A stretch of DNA of 64,000 nucleotides, taken from contig OX030961.1 of assembly GCA_943735955.1 (NCBI GenBank), forward strand, positions 1,292,308 to 1,356,307, given 5' to 3'. Below are positions 13,991 to 24,779 of the stretch, in pieces. How positions within the stretch are numbered: position 1 is the first letter of the stretch; the number at the start of each line of letters is the position of its first letter. A model generated the notes under the pieces. The model saw nothing but the letters and a program-made list of their open reading frames with translations. It made no database searches and was not told the DNA's origin. The DNA is from Piscicola geometra (lineage: Eukaryota > Annelida > Clitellata > Hirudinida > Piscicolidae). Made by a program: the position numbers and the translations under genes.

Positions 13991-14385
13991 GAACACAAAA
14001 TAAATTACTAAATACAATGCACTCTTTTCAACCAATTCATTTTAGGGTTGTATTTTATGACAGCCTTTGGACAAAATGAACCTTAAGGAATGATTTTTTT
14101 GTGAGTTAATTGAACTTTTTAGCAAATAAAAGGAAGCATACATTGGTAATTTTTAACATGGGATAGATCATGCAGTTGATTAGGAATTGATTAGGAAGTG
14201 AGGAATAAACAGACTATTTTTAAATGAAATATAAAAACGGTGCTTTTTTCTCTTTCCTATCTCTTTTTTTTTGCCCTCAGTTGACTTAAATTGTCCATCC
14301 TGCACATATCTCCCTCCTACTGAATTTATACATTTTTGCACATTTCCCAGTTTTTAGGCAATTCTTACCCGTATCTCACATCTCG

Positions 14386-14442
14386 CGCTTTTGTTCACTT
14401 AGTAAAGGGCGCTATACAAATTATTAGTGATTGATTGATTGA
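14386..14442 (+). mobile_element. SINE-like tail fragment
   Basis: Only the 3' end is present: GCGCTTTTGTTCACTTAGTA, GGGCGCTATACAAATTATTA and a (GATT)n tail, inserted in the core of the long-TIR element. Copy 2 of that element (near 49840) lacks it, so it is a later, extremely 5'-truncated insertion. Confidence 0.7.
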
Positions 14443-14869
14443 TCTCATGATAATTGTGAGAAAGGTTAATTTGAACTTTGAATTAGTTTTGTTCAAAACT
14501 TGTCGAAAATCTTGTTTATTTGTCGAAAAAATAAAATTTCCTGTTAAACTACACTAGCATACTGAAAGTAAACACGAATATCTGCCATTAAGGTGCTAGT
14601 GCGAATTGCCGAAATGCAAATTGCCGAATGAGTCGAAATATTAAAAAGCCTGAATTGACGAAAGGTTTTTTTTGAACTAGTACGAATTGCCGAATATAAA
14701 AATATCTGTAATTTTCAAATCCAAATTAAATACTTTTTTATTTCATTTTTGGCAATTAAAGATTCCATTATAACCGTTATTATTATTATTATTATTATTA
14801 TTAGTAGTAGTAGTAGTATTATTATTTGATATAAGTACTTGGTAATGCAACATAATAGTTAAAACCGTT

Positions 14870-16432
14870 CAATCAATCAATCAAATAGATTTATATAGCG
14901 CTCTTTATTCAAATTCAAGAGCGCTCGTAAATGAATTTGCTAAACATATATGTCTTCAGATCCTTACGAAAAGTAAATAATGATTTAGAAGTAGTTAAAT
15001 GAGGGGGTAATGAGTTCCAAATATATGGACCCGCATAATGGAAAGAACGTTTAGTAAAAGAGTTATTAATGGAAGGGATGAAATAATGATTTTGAGTGGA
15101 TGATCTTAAATTACATCTATGAGGGTGAGATATCAGTGATTTGAGGTATATTGGGGATACTGGGGAGTTTTTTAATTTAAACATAAAAAACACAGATTTT
15201 AAATATAATCCTAAATTTGATGGGGAGCCAATGTAATAAGATGAGAGAGGGTGTAATGTGGTGATAAATAGGAGTACGGCTAACGACTCTAGCTGCATAA
15301 TTGAATACTTTTTTTAATGGTTTTAAAGTAGATTCAGGTAAATTATAATAGAGTGAGTTACAATAGTCAATTCGAGATAAAACAAGTGCAGAGACTAACA
15401 TCTTTAAGGAAGAGTCATCTAAGTAAGGTAATAATTGTCTGATACGTCTGAGATGAAAATAACAAGATTTAGTGACTGATAGAATTTGGTTTGATATGGT
15501 TAATTTTTAGTCGAAAATAAATCCTAAGCTACGAATATGATTAGATGGAACAATAGTATGAGTGGAAAAGTTACATGGACCATTAATTAGTTTACCATTT
15601 TTATCAAAAAATATAAGTTCAAACTTTAGTGGATTCAATTTTAAAGACATTGAGCTAGACCAGTTTTCAATAGATAATAGACATGAAGATATAGATGACA
15701 TAACAGTAATATATGATGATGTATCGAAGTTGACATATAACTGCGAATCGTCAGTATAGGATAGGGAGTTGAGGGAATGAGAGGAAATGATAGAAGATAA
15801 TTCAGAGACGTATAGAATAAAGAACAAAGGACCAAGAATAGAATCTTGAGGAACACAATATGAGTAAGTAGATGGGGTAGAGATACAGTGATTTAAAGAA
15901 ACATAAACAGATCTATTAGATAAATATAACTTAATCCATAAAAACGAGGAATCCTTAATATTGAACTTATTTTTTAGTAATAGTAGTAATAACGAGTGGT
16001 CTACAGTATCAAAAGCAGCCGAATAATCTAAGTAAACAAGTACAGAACATTTTTTATTATCAAAGGCGTGAATAAGGTCATTATAGAGTTTTAAGAGGGG
16101 CGATTCACAGTTATGACCTAAACGAAAACCAGATTGTAAATAAGGGATAAGGGAGTTAACATTTAAATATGAGTAGATTTGTTGATAAACTACTTTTTCT
16201 ATTATTTTAGATATGAATGATAGATTAGAAATAGGTCTATAAATAGAAATTTGAGTAGGGTCTAATGAATTATTTTTTAAAGTAGGTATGATAACAGAAG
16301 CTTTATATAAAGTCGGAAATTTAGATGTAGATAGAGACAGATTAACAATGAAAAGGATTATAGGGTTAAAAATATCAGACAATTCTTTAATCAAATAAGT
16401 TGGAATTATGTCAAGAGAACAGGTAGATGTGT
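14870..16432 (-). mobile_element. 5'-truncated L2 LINE
   Basis: The minus strand matches the 3' 1.56 kb of the L2 at 6395-9772, ending in (TGAT)n at the low-coordinate side. AAACCGTT occurs at 14862-14869 and 16433-16440, a target duplication. The RT region is recognisable (SGFRLGHNCESPLL, LDYSAAFDTVDH, LSYTDDSQLY) but changed: the catalytic box is YTDD instead of YADD, and there are stops and frame changes after about 15507. Confidence 0.9.
15507..16394 (-). pseudogene. L2 reverse transcriptase fragment
   Basis: An open frame begins at IKELSDIFNPIILFIVNLSL and covers the RT fingers and palm. It carries the substitution YADD to YTDD and the GVPQG box appears as CVPQD, so it is inactive by sequence. 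A stop replaces the codon after LGFIFD near 15507. The C-terminal part continues at 14915-15401 in two other frames. Confidence 0.85.
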
Positions 16433-17333
16433 AAACCGTTACTTCAAATATCTTTGGTTAAAACATTGAAAAAAAATAATATAAAATTAAATTAAGTTCT
16501 TTAATTAATGAATTAATATTCAATTAAATTCATCAAATAAGTTATTACATATAGATATATAAATCGTTTAATATCATTAAATATATTTCGACAATTCAAC
16601 ACACTTTAATAAATTCGCTTTCGGCAATAAACACTAGCTAGCTATTCGACAATATGTATTTCGGCAAATCGCGAGGACACCGCCATTAATGGAGATTTCG
16701 TTAATACTATACTTAATAGGTTAATCTGGTTTCTATTCTTTCCATGAATCATACATTGAAAATAACTCCGAAATAATTATTTATTTGACAAAAAACACAA
16801 AAATATTTTTTCTCTTAAAAACCAATTAATTTTTTACTTATTTTATAACTTTTTATTTATTTTATAATTTTATTTATTTATTTTATAATTATCTATTTAT
16901 TTTTATAATTATCTATTTATTTTATATTTATCTATTTATTTTATAATTATCTTTTTATTTTATTGTTTTTTTTCTAATTTTTTTAGATATATTTTATATT
17001 TGTAAAAAATAATTTGCTATTCATTTTATCTTTTTAAATGAATTTATTTATTCATTTTATAATTTTTTCAAAGTTTTTCATTTATTTGAAAAAATTATAT
17101 TTTTTTATATTTTTCATTATTTAAAAAATAATAATTTATTATTTTATTTTAGCAAAATACCTATAAAAAATAAAGTCCGTTTTAAACTATTTTAAAAGAT
17201 GAATCGGTTGAGGGGTGAATCGGTTATGGGGTGAGTCGGTTATGGGGTGAATCGGTTATGGGGTGAATCGGTTATGGGGTGAATCGGTTAAGGGGTGAAT
17301 CGACTGCATCCCGTTAGTACAAATCTCAATTGT

Positions 17334-17697
17334 GAATCCATATATCAAAAAACTGAACAACTTTTCGACAACAAATTCGACGCCATGATCAACAAACATA
17401 CACAAGATATACAACAATTAAGTGAGAGTGTATTGAACGTTAACAACCAATAGTATAATTTAAAAAATACATTTGAACAAACGTTGAATAATTTAAAAAG
17501 TAAGTACAATACTCGGCTATGGTCTGAAATAATTCAAAGTCCAAATCCGAACAACAACAACAACAATTGTAATGTGCAGCATAACCGTATCAATAACAAT
17601 AAAAGTTCTACTGCTAATAATAATAATAATCCTGTAAATAATATACAACCAACACTGCTACAAAACACTCAATTATTATCTACCAATCCAAACGAAT
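17334..17697 (+). pseudogene. LINE ORF1, central fragment
   Basis: Resumes the interrupted ORF1: NLNCESIYQKTEQLFDNKFD, then a heptad-like QDIQQLSESVLNVNNQ, a TAG at about 17451, and SKYNTRLWSEIIQ followed by Asn-rich sequence. The helical heptad pattern suits an ORF1 coiled coil. Confidence 0.55.
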
Positions 17698-17789
17698 GAA
17701 GTAGAACTACAACATCAGAACAAGAGCTTCTTCCACATATCCCCAACAGTAATGTTTATTTGAGCTCTACTGACAACAGTTACTTGAAA

Positions 17790-18180
17790 AAAGATTGAGC
17801 GCTTTCCACATGCACTGTCATCGACGCATGCTCGGAATCTCATGACAAGACCGCGTCACAAACAACGAGGTGTTGGCGAGGGCAGCCATTTCAAGCATGA
17901 CCACTCTTCTTCGTCAAAGACGTCTCCGATGGTTGGGACATGTACGTCGGATGGATGATGGTCGACTTCCCAAAGACGTGCTATTCGGCGAGCTTGTCTC
18001 AGGCTAGAGAGCAACTGGCAGGCCATACCTTCACTACAAGGACGTCTGCAAGTGCGATCTAAAATCTACAGAGACCAACGACAGCACCTGGGAATCGCTT
18101 GCTGAAAATAAAAGCAGACGGAGGCAAGCTGTGCGCATGGGACTAGAAGCGGGGGAAGCAGAGATTCGTCGGCTTGCCAG
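17790..18180 (+). pseudogene. C-terminal fragment of an RTE-like LINE reverse transcriptase
   Basis: Reads FHMHCHRRMLGIS, then TNNEVLARAAISSMTTLLRQ, RRLRWLGHVRRMDDGRLPKD, GRPYLHYKDVCKCDLK and DTWESLAENKSRRRQAVRMG with two frame interruptions. This is the C-terminal stretch found in many RTE-like LINE proteins. It is inserted in the CR1-like ORF1 and ends in an AAAATAAAAACAG tail followed by an (ACAACC)-type repeat. Confidence 0.75.
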
Positions 18181-18199
18181 TGAAAAGCGCTCCCGCAGA

Positions 18200-18410
18200 A
18201 AATAAAAACAGCAGCGATCTGCGACCAGCAGCCACCAACAATCAGCAGCGAGCAACAACCAGAGGCGAGCAACAACCAGCAGCCAACAACAACCACAGCC
18301 AACAACAACCAACAGCCAACAACAACCAGCTGCGAACGACAATCAGAAGAGAACAACAACCAACAAAGAACAACAACCATCAGAGAACAACAACCAGCAA
18401 CGACAAAACC
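18200..18410. repeat. CAACAACC-rich simple repeat
   Basis: Degenerate ACAACCA/AGCAACAACC repeats after the RTE-like fragment, probably grown from its 3' tail. A continuous Gln/Asn/Thr-rich frame (18174-18788) runs through it into LINE ORF1 by chance. Confidence 0.75.
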
Positions 18411-18439
18411 ACAGCGAAAAGTTCTCCCTCGGCGCAAGT

Positions 18440-18786
18440 CCATTGTCTACTTAGACTGAAGGACGCCAACACTGACAACAGTAATACTGTAGGTTCTAAT
18501 AAACCTCAACCGGGAATAAACTGTAACAAGGTTTTGCTGATTGGAAAAAACAGGGATGTTACAACAAAATTAAATAATGGCGTGCCAATTGTTAAAAAAA
18601 CTTTTCTCCATTTAAGTAAAGTGCCACGTTGCACTAGCAAAGACATAACAGCCCATTATGCACAACATGATATCAACATTATATCGTGTTATGCTAGTAT
18701 TAAAATGACACATGACCAACCTAAGCCTAAAAATGACCAATCCACTGTCTCTACAGCATTCCGTATTTGTTTGGAGGAAAAAACAT
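18440..18786 (+). pseudogene. LINE ORF1, C-terminal part
   Basis: Reads VLLIGKNRDVTTKLNNGVP, LHLSKVPRCTSKDITAHYAQ, INIISCYASI and STAFRICLEE, then a stop and KFCNADIHPDDAVLKYWQF. The pattern 'x-S-x-D-I-x-x-Y ... AFRI ... FW/IHP ... W' is that of the nucleic-acid-binding C-terminal domain of CR1-like ORF1 proteins. Confidence 0.65.
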
Positions 18787-18837
18787 AGAAAAATTCTGTA
18801 ACGCTGACATCCATCCGGACGATGCGGTATTAAAATA

Positions 18838-19440
18838 TTGGCAATTCAATCACAAACCCACCTTATAATGGCTCTCGACGTTCTGCTGCCTTTTGACCCA
18901 GACATTCATCTATTTAACTCATTGAATTTGTCTTCATCAAGCTCTCCAACAACCTCGCCCTCTAATCTTCTTGCCAATGTTCAGAACTTTGATTTTAATT
19001 TTTCTTTGCTGCATATTAATGCAAGAAGTTTATATAACAAAATGGAAGAACTTATTTTGTTGTTGAAGGAAGTAATTCTAAAAATTTCTGTAATTGGTGT
19101 GTCAGAAACCTGGTTGGATGACATGTCATCACAACTTATTTCAATACCTGGTTATAAATTTGTAAGTAAAAATAGGGAAAATCGCATTGGAGGCGGTGTA
19201 GGTTTTTTTATATCTAGCAGACTTTATTACGTAGTAAGAGATGATCTTTGTCCAAACTCTCAAGTTTTTGATAGGCAATGTATTGAAATAATTTCTGAAA
19301 ACTCTCCTAATGTTCTCTTAATCATTGTTTATAGACCACCAAATACAGATCCATTACTTTTTAATGATGCACTCACTAAAACATTAAGAAAAAAATCGAT
19401 AAAAAATAATTTAATTTATAGACTCGATTGTTATTGTTTA
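18838..19440 (+). pseudogene. LINE ORF2 fragment: AP endonuclease
   Basis: An endonuclease domain with LLHINARSLYNKMEEL, ISVIGVSETWLDD, GGGVGFFIS and IIVYRPPNTDP, in the CR1-like style. It is cut after KKSIKNNLIY, just before the expected (L/I)LGDFN motif; no RT remains. An unrelated dispersed repeat follows. Confidence 0.85.
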
Positions 19441-19740
19441 TGATTACATATCTGTATATGTTTATATAAAAACTAATAATAGTAGCTCCAAATCGGATTT
19501 TCTATATTTCTGAATAGATTCAGGTTCATGCTTCAACACATTTGGCATTCCAAATTAATTACTTTTCTAAACTACAAAATTTCAATCAGTAAAATTAAAC
19601 AATTTTTGAAACATTTAAGGGAATAATCTGAAATTAGTGAATTTTTTATAATGTTTATTAATCTTGAGAAATGTGAAAAATACTCATGAAAAGATCTTAA
19701 TGAACATAAAACCACTTATATTCTCACTATTTTAACAAAT
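19422..19740. repeat. dispersed repeat, inverted copy at about 52115-52455
   Basis: Begins ACTCGATTGTTATTGTTTAT and includes CAGGTTCATGCTTCAACACA and CATTTGGCATTCCAAATTAA. The same sequence appears inverted at 52115-52455. No coding potential; probably a non-autonomous DNA element, since it ends the LINE abruptly here. Confidence 0.65.
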
Positions 19741-19929
19741 CAAATTTCTATGATTCATTTATATTGTGTTACTTATTTTGCATGGGCGATATTCATAGTG
19801 GTGTTCTAAGGTCTACTTCAATATTGACCCTTTCAATTTTTTATATGAACCAAAGTTAATGAATTTTAAAAGGCTTCGAACATTAACTTAAGTTGTGGTT
19901 GAATCAATCTACAAGTTTCATATCGCATA

Positions 19930-21540
19930 ACTGCCAAAAAGAAATGCTGAGGCTTTTAGCTCATTCTATCGTTAGAAACACAGTGTGCACTGGTAATGCC
20001 GAATCAAGCCAGTTTGGTGTTGTGGTTGATGGCACACAAGACTGAAATGGGTTAGAGCAGGAATCGATATGCATTCGTTTTTTTGAGGAAGCTCTGAATG
20101 TTAATGAACAGTTTATTGGTTTATTCACCCCACCAGATACGATCGGAAAAACATTATCTGCTGTAGTAAAAGATTTTCTGATCAGAATATGCTACCTATA
20201 GAAAAACTAAGTGCTCAGACCTATGACGGCGCTGCTAGCATGAACGGCTGGTTGTCAGGCTATTATCAGTAGTGAGCATCCACTTGCATTGTTTTTCCAC
20301 TGTTCTGCACACTGTGCAAATCTTTTTGCCCAGCACACAGCTGCCGCAAATCCCTTTGTGAGCAGTTCACTTTACTTCAGTTTGTCCAAGAGTTAGGTGT
20401 TTTTTACAACCGTTCAGAGAAGGTCAAGAAGCAGTTTAGTGATGCTTTGTGTCTCTTATAATTGACTTTCCTGATGAGCCACTGTATAAAATGTATAGAA
20501 TAAAAAATTTTTGTCCTACAAGAAGACTGACCAGAGTTTTTACAGTGTCTTCTGTGCTTGCACATTATGAAATGGTACTTGTTAGCTGGGAATCTGAAAC
20601 AGCTGAAAGGCTTGAAACTTGTTTTCAATAGGGCACTACCTCACTGGCCCTCAAGGTAGTTGTTTTGGTGTTTTCACTTTTGGAACAGTTAAACAAGTCG
20701 TTGCAATCAGCAAGCGCAAAGTTCAGTGGAATGGTTGCAGCAACTGATTCAGTTGTGCAAAAACTGCGTCACCTACGATCAGATGAACAGTTTAACGCCA
20801 TTTTCAGAGATTTCAACAGTATAGTTTTGGCATATGATCTCGAGCCAATTGCTGTACCTCGGGTGCGAAAGCCGCCACAAAAGTATTGTGGGCTGGGCCC
20901 AGCTTATGTAGCAACAACACCAGAGGAACATTATCGAGCAGCATATTACACTGTCATAGACATTGAAATCATGCAACTCACAGAAAGGTTTAATCAAGAC
21001 TCTCCTGGTTTGCGTTCATACTTGCATCTGGAGACGATGTTGCTAACTGGTGAAGTGAACCATGATATTTGCAAGCAGTATCGTGAGTTAAATGAAACTG
21101 GTCTTTGTTCACAGATAGCTATGTTTAAAGACCAGAATGAAGACAGAACTTTATCACAAACGCAAAGAATTATGCAAGCTATGATCCCGGAAGCCAGACA
21201 TCTGTTTCCTCAAGTTGATAAATTTATCAAGTTGATGCTTGTGTGTCCAATAACGTCATGCACTGCAGAAAGATATTTTAGTGCTTTGCAGCGCCTTAAG
21301 ACTTGGTTGCGTGCACATACGACACAGCTCGCTTGAATTCACTGGCCGTTTGTCATGGACATCAGGATATACTTGACAGTCTGGATTTGAAAAGACTAAC
21401 AGAAGAATTTGCTAGTCGGTCAGACATTCGAAGGGGTTTTTTGGAAATTGGAGTAAATGAGCTGTGGGGAGAGGGCAGGAGGACAAGAAGAGAGGGTATT
21501 TCATGTTATCTAAATGGCCCACAATGTATATTTAGATTCT
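19930..21540 (+). pseudogene. hAT transposase, ZMYM1-like, multiple frame breaks
   Basis: Recognisable pieces in order: SQFGVVVDGTQD, SICIRFFEEALNVNEQFIG and TPPDTIGKTLSAVVKDFL (catalytic-core region); HPLALFFHCSAHCANL; the longest clean frame 20665-21336 with LHLETMLLTGEVN; then the dimerisation domain ITSCTAERYFSALQRLKTWL and, one frame over, LNSLAVCHGHQDILDSLDL with a C-terminal FLEIG. Stops and frameshifts abound at 20040-20640, so it is dead. Confidence 0.85.
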
Positions 21541-21887
21541 AAATATACACTGTGGGCCAAAAAAATCTCCCAATGTATATTTGTTTATAACTTTGACAAA
21601 TTAAAATCTATTTGTACTTTTTTTAAACTATTGTACTCAGAAATGAATGGGAAAAAAGATCTTATAAAATATATTTGATGGATTGATAGCTAGTTGTAAT
21701 TTAATTTATATAGACGACAAATAATAAAGGGTACTAAAATCACTATGGTTTTTCTTCAAATCATGGCAATAGAAAAGTATTTTTATCAAGTATCAATTTT
21801 TTTTTAAATGTTTAGTGATACAAATTTTAATAGTTGATTCAAAAATAATTTCCACTACAGCAAACAATACTAAATAGTATCGCTGGT

Positions 21888-22197
21888 ATGGTGCAGCAAC
21901 TGATTCAGTTGTGCAAAAACTGCGTCACCTACGATCAGATGAACAGTTTAACGCCATTTTCAGAGATTTCAACAGTATAGTTTTGGCATATGATCTTGAG
22001 CCAATTGCTGTACCTCGGATGCGAAAGCCGCCACAAAAGTATTGTGGGCTGAGCCCAGCTTATTTAGCAACAACATCAGAGGAACATTATCGAGCAGCAT
22101 ATTACACTGTCATAGACATTGTATTGGTCGATACCGGTCCTTTGATTCCAACCCTGGGGAGGACCCCCCCACGATAATCCGCAGATCGCCGCCTCTG
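21888..22197 (+). mobile_element. partial duplicate of hAT transposase plus hAT right end
   Basis: ATDSVVQKLRHLRSDEQFN and the following 70 residues repeat the frame at 20740-20965 with few changes, then switch to the terminal sequence GGTCGATACCGGTCC...GATCGCCGCCTCTG. It looks like an internal-deletion derivative joined to the end of the larger copy. Confidence 0.75.
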
Positions 22198-22550
22198 CTA
22201 TGATTGTGTCATTTTTTATAATAAACAAAATTAAAACATTAAAAAAATTTTTTTACACTTTTTAAAAATTTAATTATTAAATATAAAAAAATGAAATTTG
22301 AATTGTTTAAATACAAACCACACACTCGAATTAGGCTAAACTACGCGTTTAAAAATGCATCACACTTTTTTTGCCTTATACCATGTTAAACTACCCAAGC
22401 AAATTTCAACTTTTAAATGTCTCTATCTTTATTATTAATAATCGCTTTGTAATATATTTTCTATATTTTTCACGTTTTAAACTCCTTTTTCCAAAAATAA
22501 TACTTTAATTTCCGAAAAGTCAAAATGAAAAATCCGTGAAACCATATATA

Positions 22551-24440
22551 TATATATAGCATGAGCGGCGATCCTGGGATCAAGACCCCCACTTTTTTTT
22601 CCATTTTTTATTTAATTTTTTTTATTTCGATATGAGCATATTCGTCAACCATTGCATAAAAGTGAATGTTTATACAGTAATACATTGTGAGTATGTGTAG
22701 TTATAGTTAGCAACCGCCACGAACGATATGTAAATGAGCTAAAAGTAGCGAATTTCGTTAATATGTGCAATCAGCACAATAAATTGCTTTTATTAAAGGT
22801 TCTAGCTTTTAAATAAAATTCAAATTGTAATTCAATGAAAGTTTAACCATTTTTTCATTTAAAAAATTAAATAAAAAGTAAAATTTTATTTACTAAGCTT
22901 AAAAAACCAATATTTAAAACTGAATATTATATCAAGTCAACTTTACGCTGTGTCATCTGGACTTTTTGAATCGACACCTACTTGTTCATTTTTCAAATCC
23001 GCAAATCAAAATATAATGTATATAAATAAATGATATATCATTAAAATCGTATTTGAATTTCCTACTTCAAACCAAAAGCTAGAAAAGTTTTTCTTAATAA
23101 TTAAACGAGAAAATAAACTTTCAATTGTTCACTTTGAATTTAAACTATTTTCAAAAATATAATTAAAATCTAGCAAATTTATTCTGAAAGTACATTTCCT
23201 AATCTTTTAAATGATATCAACTTCATTGAAAAAAGGTGTTCCTCCGTTTGTGATTTTAAAAATACAAATCATACGCATAGCATTTTATTAAATGTAAAGC
23301 GCATCACAATTAAGTTTTTGCTTTTATATCGTCTGTTGAATTGTTATCGCCGTTTAAATGCTAAATTTCTATATTATTTAACTCTCGTTTTTTATTGTTA
23401 ATACAAATTTAGTTTTATTTAAATAATTATCTTTCATTAAATATTGTTCATTCTCACTTTTTATTGTTTATACAAATTTAGTTGTTTTATTGAAATAATT
23501 ATAATTCTTTTAATTTTATTTATTTTCGCTTTTTATTGGTAATAAAAAAAATTTTTTAGGAAGTAGAATTTCCAACATAAAGTTTATATGCTTTTAAAGA
23601 TGTATTTATTTTGGTAGAAAATAAACGGTTTAAAATCTTTTATTTTATTATAAATTATTTTTTTAAAATACTTATTTCTTTTTTTTAAATACATGATCTT
23701 GTCAAGTTTCAACATTAAATGACACTCATCAAAAAAGTTATAATGAAATAACGTCGCGACGTCGTCCCGTCAAACTCTTATGTATTTTTTTGGCTTAAGC
23801 ATTGAAAATAATTCGCCAAAACGCTCACTTTTCGGGAGTTTAAAAATTGAATAACTTTTGAACCATTTGAGATATTTGGAAAATGTAAACTGATTTGAAA
23901 TCTACACTTCAAAATCTATCATAGGAATATTTTATTTTTTAACTTAATAAATTTTGACTATTTCGTGGCGGTTGCTAGTTATAGTGATAACTGTCTAAAA
24001 AATATTCTTTGCTTACTTAAATACTCCTTCACCTACTTTTTTTTATCTCTATGGCATAAGCGGGAATTCTGAGGGGATCCTTGGGTCCACCTTTATAAGG
24101 ACCTTTTCACTCTTTAAAAAAAACATTTCTTAACTCTCCTTTGATACGAGCCTGATTGTCAAAAATAGCATATAAAATGCAAATACAGAAATACATTGTG
24201 ACTATGTATGGGTAGCGATGCTAAAGGGGTTTTGGGATCGATTTTCATATGGACCCCCCTCAATTTTTCAAATAAAATAATTTCTTAACTCCTATCTTAA
24301 TACAGGCATAATTGTCAACCATAGCATGAAACAGAATTTTTATTCTGTAATAACTTTTAGTTAGGCGTAGTTATAGTGATAGCTGCCTGAAGCAAAATTA
24401 TTCTTTGCTTACTCAAATACTCTTCCACTTGCTCTTCTTT
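22551..24440. repeat. three diverged tandem units, split by a transposon
   Basis: Units starting GCATGAGCGGCGATCCTGGG (22558), GGCATAAGCGGGAATTCTGA (24053) and GGGTAGCGATGCTAAAGGGG (24209) each continue into a run of C or T, a (TT)TCTTAACTC-like tract, GTCAACCATTGCATAAA-like sequence and ATACATTGTGA(C/G)TATG. The first is interrupted by the element at 22708-23977. Confidence 0.6.
22708..23977. mobile_element. TAGCAACC-ended DNA transposon, complete non-autonomous copy
   Basis: Ends are TAGCAACCGCCACGAA and its inverse, flanked by GTTATAGT at 22700-22707 and 23978-23985 (exact 8-bp duplication). The 1.27-kb interior is AT-rich with no open frame of note. An inverted copy with a further insertion is at 39909-41717. 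Duplication length points to hAT or a related superfamily. Confidence 0.88.
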
Positions 24441-24589
24441 TCATATTTATAGATTTAAATTAAATAATTCTATTTATAAAAAATTTAATATCTGATTTTT
24501 CAATTTTCGCAAGCAGACATTCAGAATGCTTTTCAGAAAATAATTGTTCACTTTTTGCAAGCAGACAGATTAAAATTGTTCTTAAATAA

Positions 24590-24773
24590 ATCATTCATAT
24601 TGTGTTACTTATTTTGCATGAGAGATGTTCATAGGGGGGTTCTGAGGTCCATCTTAATATCGACCCTTTCAACAGTTTCGCTTGTACTGTATTGGCCGAG
24701 ACCGGTTTTTTTATTCCAACCCTGGGGAAGACCTCCCTCCAGATTTTCTGCAGATCGCCGTCTCTGACATGAA
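24590..24773 (+). mobile_element. short deletion derivative of the ZMYM1-like hAT
   Basis: Left end ATTGTGTTACTTATTTTGCA joined directly to the right end (ACTGTATTGGCCGAGACCGG ... GATCGCCGTCTCTG), lacking the whole transposase. Same lineage as 19756-22197. Confidence 0.75.
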
Positions 24774-24779
24774 CTTATC

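Larger units (their letters stand above)
14592..16681. mobile_element. small TIR element (GGTG ends) with nested L2
   Basis: GCCATTAA lies at 14584-14591 and 16682-16689, an exact 8-bp duplication. Left end GGTGCTAGTGCGAATTGCCG, right end read inward GGTGTCCTCGCGATTTGCCG. The motif AATTGCCGAA is repeated beyond the ends on the left. Without the L2 insert it is about 520 bp and non-coding, with an (ATT)n/(AGT)n microsatellite at 14779-14827. Ends starting GG with 8-bp duplications suit Merlin- or MULE-like families as well as hAT; I do not assign it. Confidence 0.75.
12283..17312. mobile_element. long-TIR element with iterated termini and AT minisatellites (copy 1)
   Basis: GTTAGTAC flanks it at 12275-12282 and 17313-17320 (8-bp duplication inside LINE ORF1). 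Termini are GAATTGCAGTCGATTC on the left and GGGATGCAGTCGATTC from the right. Each is followed by iterated ACCGATTCACCCC units and then a shared AAAATAG(C/T)TAAAAACGGACTT-like block, so inverted repeats exceed 130 bp. The interior is AT minisatellites and a non-coding core with no transposase. It contains the nested element 14592-16681. A related copy starts at about 48208. Confidence 0.75.
11955..19430 (+). mobile_element. CR1-like LINE, 3'-truncated and split by nested insertions
   Basis: Host pieces are 11955-12282, 17321-17785 and 18440-19430. The first encodes an ORF1 N-terminus (MAAQNCFIIETLCYLLNNL). The second continues with a coiled-coil-like and Asn-rich segment. The third has the ORF1 C-terminal region (KVPRCTSKDITAHYAQHDI, then DIHPDDAVLKYWQF) and the ORF2 endonuclease. 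The LINE stops at codon NNLIY, just before the expected LGDFN motif, where another repeat begins. The arrangement is that of CR1/Daphne-type LINEs with two ORFs. Confidence 0.75.
19756..22197 (+). mobile_element. hAT transposon (ZMYM1-like lineage), decayed
   Basis: CTATGATT occurs at 19748-19755 and 22198-22205. The right end read inward is CAGAGGCGGCGATCTGCGG, a typical hAT terminus; the left end (CATTTATATTGTGTTACTTA) is not a good inverted match but is shared by the partial copies at 24595 and 32488. Transposase remains fill 19930-21540. A segment of the transposase (about 20740-20965) is duplicated at 21888-22130. Confidence 0.75.

Noticed and set aside
12271..17324. A 16-bp target duplication for the long-TIR element
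   Set aside because: The longer match has three mismatches; an exact 8-bp duplication (GTTAGTAC) with slightly longer terminal repeats explains it better.
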